From Flavobacteriales bacterium UBA2619 (GTDB lineage: Bacteria > Bacteroidota > Bacteroidia > Flavobacteriales_D > Sanyastnellaceae): a stretch of DNA of 10,842 bases. The notes beneath the pieces are model-generated. The model worked only from the letters and a program-made list of their open reading frames with translations. It did no database searches and had not been told where the DNA came from. Position numbers and translations under genes: made by a program. Where the stretch lies: the NCBI GenBank assembly GCA_002339135.1, contig DDJR01000110.1:1-10842 (forward strand), written 5' to 3'. Every line of letters begins with the position of its first letter. Within the stretch, counting starts at the first letter, position 1. Positions 1 through 6,663 of this stretch are shown here, piece by piece.

Positions 1-563
1 CTTCGTTTATTCATTTCCGCTTCAAAGGTTTCCTTAAAATTTTCGTAATTGTATTCTGCCATAATTCGCTCATCCTTAGAGAGCCTTTCATTGTAAGCTT
101 GTGCAATTCCTTCTCCGCTTAACTCGATTGAGATGTAACTCACGAATGCGCCGTCAGTCTTTTGAGTTAGTTTTTCGCAGATGATAATTGCACCTCTAAG
201 TTCCTGTTCTACAACGGTGCGAGCCATGTCGTTAAATGTCTCAGTCACCTCTTCTTTGTTGTTAAAGCTCGAAGAATTGACATAGTTGTCCGTCACGACA
301 GAAAGTGTTGCAGAGATCGACCTTGCGAGTCTGCTTTCAGCATTGGATCTTGACATTTTTTTTGCTGTTTCACGGCTTAAACTTTCACCGGTGGCAGTAG
401 CTCTGAAGTGTTTGCTGTCCGAGTTGTAATCAGAGCCTGTGCAATACTCGATAATTTCAACTTCACCATTTTCAGAAGGAGTAATCGCTTGATTTCCTTT
501 GCAGCCCGCCAGAATCATTGCAATAACTGCAGCTGTGAAACTAAATAATTTAATTGTATTCAT
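1..563 (-). CDS. LPP20-like lipoprotein, partial (C-terminus outside window)
   Basis: Open from an ATG at 563 to the left edge, giving 187 residues with no stop, so the C-terminus is missing. The first 20 residues form a lipoprotein signal (short polar start, hydrophobic core, lipobox LAGC with the lipidated Cys at 21). Residues about 52-90 follow the LPP20 pattern: a short strand (FRATATGE) leads into a helix rich in Ala, Arg and Ser (around residues 62-82, SRSNAESRLARSI), as in 'A.GEG.s...A...A...A...L' of that family. The following region is charged and helical, then a strand near 140-148 (FVSYISIEL). It is the third gene of a minus-strand lipoprotein cluster, 50 bases after the preceding stop. 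Residue +2 after the Cys is Lys, which does not reveal the final membrane. Lipoprotein status is well supported; the LPP20 assignment rests on pattern only, and the function is unknown. Confidence 0.75.
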   Translation of the reverse strand, partial: MNTIKLFSFTAAVIAMILAGCKGNQAITPSENGEVEIIEYCTGSDYNSDSKHFRATATGESLSRETAKKMSRSNAESRLARSISATLSVVTDNYVNSSSFNNKEEVTETFNDMARTVVEQELRGAIIICEKLTQKTDGAFVSYISIELSGEGIAQAYNERLSKDERIMAEYNYENFKETFEAEMNKR

Positions 564-601
564 GATACTTGTTTTTCATTTAACATTTTACATAGATTGT
601 G

Positions 602-637
602 CCAAAGTACATTCTACTCATAAAAGGCACTCACAAA
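602..637 (-). promoter_or_regulatory. weak Bacteroidota-type promoter candidate for the third lipoprotein gene
   Basis: On the minus strand TACTTTGG (609 to 602) matches TAnnTTTG at five of six fixed positions, and TTTG (637 to 634) lies 24 bases upstream, longer than the usual 19-21. The box lies about 40 bases before the ATG at 563, and much of the site overlaps the end of the preceding coding region. It would allow separate expression of the third gene, but read-through from upstream is equally possible. Confidence 0.2.
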
Positions 638-2002
638 TCTACTTGTAAATCTACCTTTTAATTCTTGCGTAGCCTTTCTGTATGCTTCTTGTCCTGCTTT
701 TATTCTATCTAATTGAACGCCTTTAATGCGTTCTAGGTTTTTTTGCATAATTAATTTCCCACCATCGTCGGTAAGTTCTATGGTTGCATTGAGATAAGCT
801 GTGAAAAATCCAGAACCTTGACCTCCAGCCTGTGTGTCAGAATGGACAGTTAGAGTTAACGCGCTTGATGAAGCATGATCGACAACTTCGACTCCTTCTT
901 TGATCAATGCTGCCCTCAGAGCTGGAATTAATTCTCCTTGGGGAATGAGCTTTTGGAACATTTTTTCTGTCCCCACCACATATATTTTAGGCCTCTCAAG
1001 GAGGATTGGAATTCTTAGAGGTGTCGACGTTATCCCTTCAAGTAATGGATGTAAAGGGCTGAGTGATTTGAGGACTTTTGAAAAGGATGAAACATCTACC
1101 TCTACCACAAGTTCGCTGCGCACAGTCCCAGGAGTAAAGCCGTTCAGGGGTATTTCTACATTTCCGTTCCCAGAACTTCTTGTGGTTCCTCTCACAGGGA
1201 CATCACCTCTGTTGTAAGTGTATTTTAATGGAATGCCAAAAACACTTTTGTTGTTAAAATATGTAGAAACAGAGACTGCTTCTGTGTAGTTGTCGCTAAG
1301 CAAAAGTTTAATTTCTTCAGGTTTGTTTGACAGCACAAGTCCGTTGATTGCATCAGACATACCATTGAGTAATGCTCTGTCAAGGTCGAACAGGGTTCCT
1401 TCAGCATCTCCGTTCGGATGCGGATTTAATTCTCCAAGGTAGTCGCTCATCGCGTCAAGCCCCATTAAATATCTCTCGATTGCTCCTGCAATTTTCCCTT
1501 CAGATGTTTTTCTCTGGGCATCTTTGTAGTGTCCGAAAGCGGCCCCCAAAGCAACTTTTTTGCGTTCAGTTAAAATGCTTGCGTATCTCGATTTAGAAAG
1601 ACTATAGTAAACAAAGACTTCTTGAGAGTTCTCATAAGAGTCGATTAAATTAAACCCTTCAAGATTTTCAGCGACCGTAGATTCAATGTTTGAGACGAAA
1701 CTCTCCTCGATCCAACTGTTTACCTGAAGCGTTGACAACAAAGATGATGAAGATACTTTCACTCTAATTTCTCTCGCAAGCGAGTTGAGCGCATTTTCTC
1801 TTGCAATTTCCCTAGCTTGATATGGAAATTCTATTTTTGAAGCACCTGCAATGCCGATGTAGTAATTTGAGTCAATAGGTCTTTCCAGAACCCAAATCGG
1901 TTTTTCTACTTCAACACTTCTCAAACTCGCACAACCCCCTATCCCTAAGAGAAGAAAAGAGGTGAAAAGGGAAAGATGAAAAGTAAAGTGGATTTGTTGC
2001 AA
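614..2002 (-). CDS. LPP20-family lipoprotein with extra C-terminal domains
   Basis: 462 residues. The first 23 residues are a signal peptide ending in the lipobox IGGC (lipidated Cys24), so an envelope lipoprotein is predicted. Residues about 37-145 resemble LPP20: a Trp near the start (PIWV), YYIGIAGASK around 47-56, then an Ala/Arg-rich helix (AREIARENALNSLAREI) and a later strand pair ending VYYSLSKSRY. Residues 150-235 are helical. Residues about 252-305 look like a beta-sandwich module (GIPLKYTYNRGDVPVRG). Residues 338-462 form an alpha/beta region (IYVVG, a helix, VEVVD, ALTLTVH) resembling small periplasmic LpoB/CsgG-like folds. The start is TTG at 2002; the in-frame codons upstream reach TGA after two codons, so no ATG is available and a later start would remove the signal. 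The preceding stop is one base away, implying co-transcription and probably coupled translation. The precise role is unknown. Confidence 0.8.
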   Translation of the reverse strand: MQQIHFTFHLSLFTSFLLLGIGGCASLRSVEVEKPIWVLERPIDSNYYIGIAGASKIEFPYQAREIARENALNSLAREIRVKVSSSSLLSTLQVNSWIEESFVSNIESTVAENLEGFNLIDSYENSQEVFVYYSLSKSRYASILTERKKVALGAAFGHYKDAQRKTSEGKIAGAIERYLMGLDAMSDYLGELNPHPNGDAEGTLFDLDRALLNGMSDAINGLVLSNKPEEIKLLLSDNYTEAVSVSTYFNNKSVFGIPLKYTYNRGDVPVRGTTRSSGNGNVEIPLNGFTPGTVRSELVVEVDVSSFSKVLKSLSPLHPLLEGITSTPLRIPILLERPKIYVVGTEKMFQKLIPQGELIPALRAALIKEGVEVVDHASSSALTLTVHSDTQAGGQGSGFFTAYLNATIELTDDGGKLIMQKNLERIKGVQLDRIKAGQEAYRKATQELKGRFTSRFVSAFYE

Positions 2003-2003
2003 T

Positions 2004-3389
2004 TTATTTCACTTCTTTTTTGATGATCCTTTCAATTTCTGTTTGAATTTGAGCGGCGATGTTGCGGGAGATTTCATCCAACATTGTGTTGTCGTTTTTT
2101 AAATCTTGTCGTTCTCCGAGGAGTCCGATCAGGTTGTTGTGTCCTCTACTCGATCCATTCACTGACCCGTTCGATTTTGTAGGGTAAAGGTTTCGCGCAT
2201 TGCCGCCATATTTTAAGTAACGTATTCTGTCTTCAGTGTTCGAGGTTATGGTTTTACTGGCTAGTATAGCTCCAGACTCCATAGAAACAAGCTTGAGGGA
2301 AAATGAAAGAGTAGCCTCCGTGGATTGGTAAAACTCAGTGTATCCAACAGAACGGTATTTTGTTTCAGAGAGCTTTTTCCCCTCAGAGTCGATTGTTTCT
2401 ATCAAGTATTTTTCATAGCCAAGTTTGTTATCATGTCTGAGTGGCGTAGTTGAAACGGCACATCCAGTGACAGTACCTTTTAAAATTGCTTTTACGCCCA
2501 GAAGTGATCCGATTTCGAGATCATTTCCTGTCGTAATACCACTAAGCTCTAATTGTTGTTCTTGAAGAATAACGTCCAAAGATTCTCTATCTACCACTAC
2601 AAGAAAAGGGTCGGAAGACCCCATGAGATTTTGTTCTACATAGGAGTTTAATTTCGTGTTGATGTTTCGTCTGTTGGAGCCATTTTTAAAAGTTACAAGT
2701 GCAATGGTGAATCGCCCCAACTCCAAAGACTCGTCTCGTCTTTCAGAGGCGTCTTTGTATGTTTGATCACGTTGAATAACATTTGATAAAGTCTCATATG
2801 CGGAGCGGTACAGCTTATTTTCCATCGACAGCATTGCCAAATCATATGCTGGTGTGCAGTAGGAAAAATCGGCAAGTGAATCGGCGTCTTTAAATCCAGG
2901 AACCAGAGATGTAATTTCCTCGAACAGTTCAAAAGCCAAGTCGTATTCTAACTTTTCGAGGTGTGAGTTCGCAGTTGTGTATAGCTCTTCAACATGGTCG
3001 TTTTTCACAGTTTCAAATTGAGTTCTTTTTGACTCGGAAAATTGAAGTGACACCTTAAATTTTAATACTTTGTTGAAGAACAAGTCGGCATTCATGAAGT
3101 TTCTGATTGCCGATTCTTTGTCTTTTCTTAGAAGGGCTTCATCGAAGGAAGAAAGGTGACGGGACAGTATGATTTGGCCAGTTCGATTGAGACCTGAAAG
3201 TGCCTCTAAGTTGTTTGGCTTTTTCTGTAGAGAAGTGATGTAATAATCCACTGCTGAGTCGATCATTCCTGCGGCTTCCATCTTCTCACCACGCTTGACA
3301 TATGACTTTGCTCCTTGGCAGCTATCTAGCGATAAACTGAGTGCTGTAGTCGCAAGTAAAAGTATGCATGAGGAAATAAAACGATTCAT
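2004..3389 (-). CDS. TPR-like + CsgG-family lipoprotein
   Basis: 461 residues from the ATG at 3389. An ATG at 3467 is in frame, but it adds 26 residues (basic, poorly hydrophobic) in front of a normal signal peptide, so the internal start is preferred. The signal ends LDSC with Cys24; Asp at -2 is atypical for a lipobox. Residues about 29-62 form a TPR-like helix pair (GMIDSAVDYYITSLQKKPNN); further helical pairs at 138-170 and 183-216 may be degenerate TPRs. Residues 227-450 match the CsgG-like domain: strand FTIALVTFKNGS, then FLVVVDRESLDVILQEQQLELSG, the conserved GSLLGVKAILKGTVTG, and later strands near 359-381. CsgG proteins are outer-membrane lipoproteins; curli CsgG forms the secretion pore, whereas FlgO and LpoB-like relatives are non-pore periplasmic factors. 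The TPR fusion and absence of csgEF or curlin genes argue against curli export. First gene of the lipoprotein cluster. Confidence 0.82.
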   Translation of the reverse strand: MNRFISSCILLLATTALSLSLDSCQGAKSYVKRGEKMEAAGMIDSAVDYYITSLQKKPNNLEALSGLNRTGQIILSRHLSSFDEALLRKDKESAIRNFMNADLFFNKVLKFKVSLQFSESKRTQFETVKNDHVEELYTTANSHLEKLEYDLAFELFEEITSLVPGFKDADSLADFSYCTPAYDLAMLSMENKLYRSAYETLSNVIQRDQTYKDASERRDESLELGRFTIALVTFKNGSNRRNINTKLNSYVEQNLMGSSDPFLVVVDRESLDVILQEQQLELSGITTGNDLEIGSLLGVKAILKGTVTGCAVSTTPLRHDNKLGYEKYLIETIDSEGKKLSETKYRSVGYTEFYQSTEATLSFSLKLVSMESGAILASKTITSNTEDRIRYLKYGGNARNLYPTKSNGSVNGSSRGHNNLIGLLGERQDLKNDNTMLDEISRNIAAQIQTEIERIIKKEVK

Positions 3390-3406
3390 TTTGTGGATTT
3401 TCTGGT

Positions 3407-3416
3407 GCAAGATATA
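3407..3416 (-). promoter_or_regulatory. possible -7 box upstream of the CsgG-like gene
   Basis: Minus-strand TATATCTTGC lies 17 bases before the ATG at 3389 and resembles TAnnTTTG with one T missing. I see no TTTG at the expected distance upstream. Listed because the cluster must have a promoter between 3390 and 3503, and this is the best match on that strand. Confidence 0.2.
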
Positions 3417-3469
3417 CTTTTTTATAGGTTTTGTAATGATTTTAGGGGAAAACAATATGCGTGCCATAT

Positions 3470-3501
3470 CTTGCTGAGTTAAACATTGATAATTACAGTT
3501 G
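3470..3501 (+). promoter_or_regulatory. promoter candidate for the saccharopine dehydrogenase gene
   Basis: CTTG (3470-3473), 20 bases, then TACAGTTG (3494-3501). This fits the Bacteroidota layout TTTG-N19-21-TAnnTTTG with one mismatch in each box and correct spacing. The -7 box ends two bases before the ATG at 3504, so a transcript from it would be leaderless or nearly so. Confidence 0.3.
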
Positions 3502-3503
3502 AG

Positions 3504-4841
3504 ATGAAGTCTATTTTAGTTTTAGGAGCAGGTAGGTCTTGTAGCACATTGATAAGCAGGCTTTTAGAAAGGTCTGTTGAGTGTGGTTGGAAGGTGGTGG
3601 TGGGTGACATTGATCTTTCTGTGGCTCAACAAAAAGTAAGTGGGCATGAGAGAGGCGAGTCCTTTCAGTTGTCAACAAGCGACAATCAAGAGCGGGATAA
3701 GAGAATATGTGAAGCGGATTTAGTGATGAGTATGGTGCCGGCTTTTTTACATGCAAGTGTTGCTAAAGTTGCTATATCTGCAGGAGTGCCTGTGGTTACT
3801 CCAAGTTATTTGAATGAAGAGATGATGGAGCTAGATGAAGCGGCGAAGAAGGCTGGTGTATTGGTTCTTAACGAGATAGGTCTTGATCCAGGAATTGATC
3901 ACATGAGCGCCATGAAGGTGATCGATGAGATTAAAGCTGATGGAGGTGTGATGAAGGGATTTGAGTCCTATTGTGGTGGTTTAGTTGCGGAGGAGTCAGA
4001 CAACAATCCTTGGCATTATAAAATTTCATGGAATCCCCGCAACATTGTGCTTGCAGGTCAAGGTGGCTCAGCAACCTTTAAGGATGCTGGCAGAGTGAAG
4101 CTCGAGCCGCCACACAGGGTGTTTCGAAGACTTCGAGCGATTGAAGTTGAGGGACAACTTTACAAAGGATATCCCAATCGTGACTCACTTGCTTACGAAG
4201 ACATTTACAATCTACCTGATATGGAGACCCTCATTCGCGGTACGCTGCGCGTGGATGGCTTTTGTAGGTCGTGGGACATTTTGGTCCAGTTAGGAATGGT
4301 GAGGGACGACGCGAAGCTGGTTTGGCCAAAAGGAATATCCTGGAGTGAGTGGACTCGATCTTTTTTGCCATCAAAAACTGCTGGCATGACGGTTTCTGAC
4401 GCCATCAATTCAACTGTTATAAGCGACCATGAAACAAATGAACGGTTGGAGTGGTTGGGTCTTTTTGATACAGAAGTGGGGCCGGAAATGACAGAAGGCA
4501 CACCAGCAGAAATCATCGAGGCACTTCTTGTAAAAAAATGGGCTCTGGAAGACGGAGATCGTGATATGATTGTGATGTGGCATAGATTTGAGTTTGAAAA
4601 GGCAGGCAAACGGTACGCGAAAACTTCTGAGTTTTTCCTTGAAGGCCGTGGCTCGATTTACACTGCGATGTCTGATACAGTTGGTTTGCCCATGGCAATT
4701 GCAGCTGAACATATGCTTGTTGGAGGAGGGTTTGGAACAGTGGGGGTTCAGATACCAGTCACCTCCAATTACTATGATGTTGTGCTTCCTAAACTAGAGG
4801 AGTTTGGGGTGGTTTTTAAGGAATCTCAAATAGAACTCTAA
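3504..4841 (+). CDS. saccharopine dehydrogenase family protein (glutamate-forming type)
   Basis: 445 residues, a normal length for the Lys9-like (L-glutamate-forming) saccharopine dehydrogenases. The family interconverts saccharopine with glutamate and aminoadipate semialdehyde using NAD(P); in bacteria this more often serves lysine degradation than synthesis. The N-terminal Rossmann fold opens with ILVLGAGRSCSTL (GxGxxx nucleotide loop at 8-13) and has an acidic strand end VVVGDID at 31-37. The hallmark LNEIGLDPGIDHMSAMKVID lies at 122-141 and the FESYCGGLVAEESDNNPWHY block at 153-172, followed by the C-terminal catalytic domain with WNPRNIVLAGQGG. A TTG six codons upstream (3486) is in frame, but the ATG at 3504 places the first strand at the protein's start as in relatives. 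The gene is divergent from the lipoprotein genes and lies two bases from the next ORF. No lysine-ketoglutarate reductase partner is visible here, so pathway direction is inferred. Confidence 0.9.
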   Translation: MKSILVLGAGRSCSTLISRLLERSVECGWKVVVGDIDLSVAQQKVSGHERGESFQLSTSDNQERDKRICEADLVMSMVPAFLHASVAKVAISAGVPVVTPSYLNEEMMELDEAAKKAGVLVLNEIGLDPGIDHMSAMKVIDEIKADGGVMKGFESYCGGLVAEESDNNPWHYKISWNPRNIVLAGQGGSATFKDAGRVKLEPPHRVFRRLRAIEVEGQLYKGYPNRDSLAYEDIYNLPDMETLIRGTLRVDGFCRSWDILVQLGMVRDDAKLVWPKGISWSEWTRSFLPSKTAGMTVSDAINSTVISDHETNERLEWLGLFDTEVGPEMTEGTPAEIIEALLVKKWALEDGDRDMIVMWHRFEFEKAGKRYAKTSEFFLEGRGSIYTAMSDTVGLPMAIAAEHMLVGGGFGTVGVQIPVTSNYYDVVLPKLEEFGVVFKESQIEL

Positions 4842-4843
4842 GG

Positions 4844-5281
4844 ATGATGTTTTCTGCGATATCTATGGCACCATGGTGGTGCTTTGCGTGCTTCATTTGT
4901 GGTGGAGCACCAGATTGGCCAGAGAATGGAGTGGCGACTAGAGATTGGGTAGAAGAAGCCTTAGAGTGGAGGTTAGATCGAGGGAGCGGGGCTTGTGAAG
5001 CGCTGATGCCGGCAATCGATGCTTGGACATTAGAATGGATTGCAAATAGTGATGAAATGAGGGTCGATATCAACACAGTGGATTGGCCCGTTTTCACAGC
5101 AGACCCCATGTTGCAAGGTGCCCTAATACAAATTATTGCGCTTGAACAATTGCAGTACTTAGAGTTTAACAACAAGCGTGTTTTGCGAAAGTTAAAAAGG
5201 TATGCACGACGGAGCGATGGTGGCATATCGGAAGAGTTGCAGTTGGTCTTTCAGGAGAATAAAAAGTTGCAAGCCAAGTAG
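4844..5281 (+). CDS. hypothetical protein, 145 residues
   Basis: I do not recognise this protein. It begins two bases after the saccharopine dehydrogenase stop, with tandem ATGs at 4844 and 4847 preceded by TAAGG, so it is probably translated from the same transcript. The first 20 or so residues are hydrophobic and rich in Trp, Cys and Phe (MAPWWCFACFICGGAP) but lack basic residues, so export is uncertain. The rest is mostly helical and Trp-rich, with EEALEWRLDRG near 37-47 and a run VDINTVDWPVF at 74-84 that faintly recalls the entry to a helix-hairpin-helix motif (xDxNxAxxxxL), though the Gly-rich hairpin turn is absent. The C-terminus is basic and polar (RVLRKLKRYARR, then ENKKLQAK). It could be a decayed or truncated relative of longer Bacteroidota helix-hairpin-helix proteins. 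That it is a gene is inferred from tight spacing and an uninterrupted frame. Confidence 0.6.
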   Translation: MMFSAISMAPWWCFACFICGGAPDWPENGVATRDWVEEALEWRLDRGSGACEALMPAIDAWTLEWIANSDEMRVDINTVDWPVFTADPMLQGALIQIIALEQLQYLEFNNKRVLRKLKRYARRSDGGISEELQLVFQENKKLQAK

Positions 5282-5297
5282 CGTCATCCGAGTTGAT

Positions 5298-5326
5298 CTT
5301 CGGTTCAGGCAATTCGATTGCCGAAG
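5298..5326 (+). terminator. hairpin after the 145-residue gene, possible terminator
   Basis: GGCAAT (5308-5313), loop TCG, ATTGCC (5317-5322) is a perfect six-base stem. The flanks CTTC (5298-5301) and GAAG (5323-5326) can extend it across a six-base bulge; alternatively CTTCGG (5298-5303) pairs with CCGAAG (5321-5326). It starts 16 bases after the stop codon. A proper T-run is missing (TCATTTCATT follows), so intrinsic termination is uncertain and a regulatory role is possible. Confidence 0.35.
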
Positions 5327-5343
5327 TCATTTCATTGTCGGTT

Positions 5344-5364
5344 ACAAACATCAACACAAACATC
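5344..5364 (+). repeat. short direct repeat, 12-base period
   Basis: ACAAACATC occurs at 5344-5352 and again at 5356-5364, separated by AAC. It lies between the hairpin and the ispH start, where an operator could sit. Two copies of a nine-base AT-rich word can arise by chance. Confidence 0.35.
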
Positions 5365-5410
5365 GAAGAGGATTTTATTTGGTTAGTTAAATATGGCAGC
5401 GTTTTAGATT

Positions 5411-5418
5411 TAATTTTG
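5411..5418 (+). promoter_or_regulatory. ispH: -7 box of an ispH promoter
   Basis: TAATTTTG is an exact match to the Bacteroidota -7 consensus TAnnTTTG and lies four bases before the ATG at 5423. The nearest TTTG upstream (5378-5381) is 29 bases away, longer than the usual 19-21, so the -33 part is weak. If functional, transcription would begin at or next to the start codon. Confidence 0.35.
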
Positions 5419-5422
5419 CAGT

Positions 5423-6634
5423 ATGCGCAGTTTTGATATCCCAGAACATTTTAGAAGCCCTATCATTAGTATGGTGAAGGCAAAGAGGAAAGAGATGGAT
5501 TCGAGAAAGCTAGATTTCTCTCCTGCTGTACTTGATTTTGGGACTGTAAAAATACAACTGGCAAGACATTTTGGGTTTTGTTTCGGTGTGGAGAATGCCA
5601 TTGAGATTGCCTACAAAGCGATCGTTGAAAATCCTGACAAACAGATTTTTATTCTTAGCCAAATGATTCACAATCCAGAAGTTAACGAGGATCTTGAGAG
5701 TCGAGGAGTGAGGTTTTTAATGGACACCCAGGGCCGTGAGATGACACCTTTAAGCGAAGTTATGGCTGATGATGTTGTGATTATCCCTGCTTTTGGAACA
5801 ACCTTAGAAATGGAGGACCAGCTCCGTGAGATAGGTGTAGATATAGGGAAGTATGATACAACCTGCCCTTTTGTAGAAAAGGTTTGGAAGCGGTCTGATA
5901 AATTGGGTGGAGATCACTTTACAGTCATTATTCATGGGAAACCTGATCACGAAGAGACCCGGGCTACGTTTTCCCATGCTTCAAAGACTGGAGCTGCGCT
6001 CGTAGTTGAAGATTTGAAGGAAGCTCATGCGTTGGCGAAAATGATGTCAGAAGGGGCGGAGGGATTCGACAGTATGTTTCAAGGGCGCACCAGTACTGGG
6101 TTTGACTTCAACCGAGACTTGAAAAACATAGGGGTCGTCAATCAAACAACGATGATTGCATCTGAAACTCAGGAGATTGCGGACATTTTAAAAAAGGCGT
6201 CAAAAGGATTTGCAAATACAAAAGACACATTGTGTTACGCCACGAATGACAATCAAAAGGCAACTTTGGGTGCGTTAGAAGAAGGTGGAGCTGATCTGGT
6301 TATCGTGGTTGGAGGCTACAACAGTTCGAATACCTCTCACATTGTAGAAATTTGTGAAAAACTCAAACCCACATACTTTGTTCGAAACGAACTCGATTGG
6401 GGAGAAAATGGAGAGCTAAATCACTTCGACATTCACAAACAAGAGATTGTTGTTACAGAGAATTTTTTATCTGAAACACATGAATATCAACATGTTCCCA
6501 CTATTCTTTTAACAAGTGGGGCATCTTGTCCAGATGCTTCTATGGAGAGAGTTTTATATCAGATTTTAAATTATTTCCCGGGAGGAAAGGATGTGGATTC
6601 AGTGTTGAAGATTTGGAGTGATAAGACTAGTTAG
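5423..6634 (+). CDS. ispH: 4-hydroxy-3-methylbut-2-enyl diphosphate reductase
   Basis: 403 residues. IspH (LytB) is the cytosolic iron-sulfur enzyme of the last MEP-pathway step, reducing HMBPP to IPP and DMAPP. The three cluster-binding cysteines are visible: Cys53 in HFGFCFGVENA, Cys148 in TTCPFV and Cys271 in DTLCYATNDNQ. Substrate-site residues are also present: His83 in MIHNPEVN, His176 and Glu178 in DHEETRAT (equivalent by pattern to E. coli His124 and Glu126), the Thr pair in VNQTTM, SSNT at 301-304 and the LTSGASCPD block near the end. About 45 residues precede the first conserved motif and an insert lies around 200-235, making it longer than the roughly 316-residue E. coli type and like the cyanobacterial/plant type that Bacteroidota carry. 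The N-terminus (MRSFDIPEHFRS) looks like that of relatives, supporting the start. Upstream is a 141-base gap, so it probably begins a transcription unit. Confidence 0.96.
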   Translation: MRSFDIPEHFRSPIISMVKAKRKEMDSRKLDFSPAVLDFGTVKIQLARHFGFCFGVENAIEIAYKAIVENPDKQIFILSQMIHNPEVNEDLESRGVRFLMDTQGREMTPLSEVMADDVVIIPAFGTTLEMEDQLREIGVDIGKYDTTCPFVEKVWKRSDKLGGDHFTVIIHGKPDHEETRATFSHASKTGAALVVEDLKEAHALAKMMSEGAEGFDSMFQGRTSTGFDFNRDLKNIGVVNQTTMIASETQEIADILKKASKGFANTKDTLCYATNDNQKATLGALEEGGADLVIVVGGYNSSNTSHIVEICEKLKPTYFVRNELDWGENGELNHFDIHKQEIVVTENFLSETHEYQHVPTILLTSGASCPDASMERVLYQILNYFPGGKDVDSVLKIWSDKTS

Positions 6635-6650
6635 AAATTCTGCTTTTCCG

Positions 6651-6658
6651 TAAATTAG
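6651..6658 (+). promoter_or_regulatory. possible -7 box before the small membrane protein gene
   Basis: TAAATTAG matches TAnnTTTG except for one base and lies five bases before the ATG at 6664, the same arrangement as before ispH. I see no upstream TTTG at a suitable distance. It might give a separate promoter for the mutL group in the 29-base gap after ispH. Confidence 0.25.
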
Positions 6659-6663
6659 CAACT

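Noticed and set aside
900..1217. Plus-strand 105-residue open frame inside the LPP20-like gene
   Set aside because: Antisense to a well-supported lipoprotein gene; low-complexity composition and no recognisable domain.
2004..3389. Curli-type secretion system based on the CsgG-like domain
   Set aside because: No csgE, csgF, curlin-repeat or CsgB-like genes are visible, and the TPR fusion is unlike the curli pore subunit.
3390..3467. In-frame N-terminal extension of the CsgG-like protein from an ATG at 3467
   Set aside because: It would place 26 basic residues before a normal lipoprotein signal peptide and covers the likely promoter region; the ATG at 3389 is the better start.
4205..4609. Minus-strand 134-residue open frame inside the saccharopine dehydrogenase gene
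   Set aside because: Antisense to conserved dehydrogenase sequence, Ser-rich translation typical of shadow frames.
4816..5226. Minus-strand 136-residue open frame opposite the 145-residue gene
   Set aside because: Similar length to the plus-strand frame, so I considered it as the real gene. The plus-strand frame is preferred because of its two-base spacing from the upstream gene and same orientation; the minus frame would overlap the dehydrogenase 3' end and has no signal or motif.
5166..5363. Minus-strand 65-residue open frame across the gap before ispH
   Set aside because: Overlaps the 145-residue gene and the hairpin; no recognisable features.
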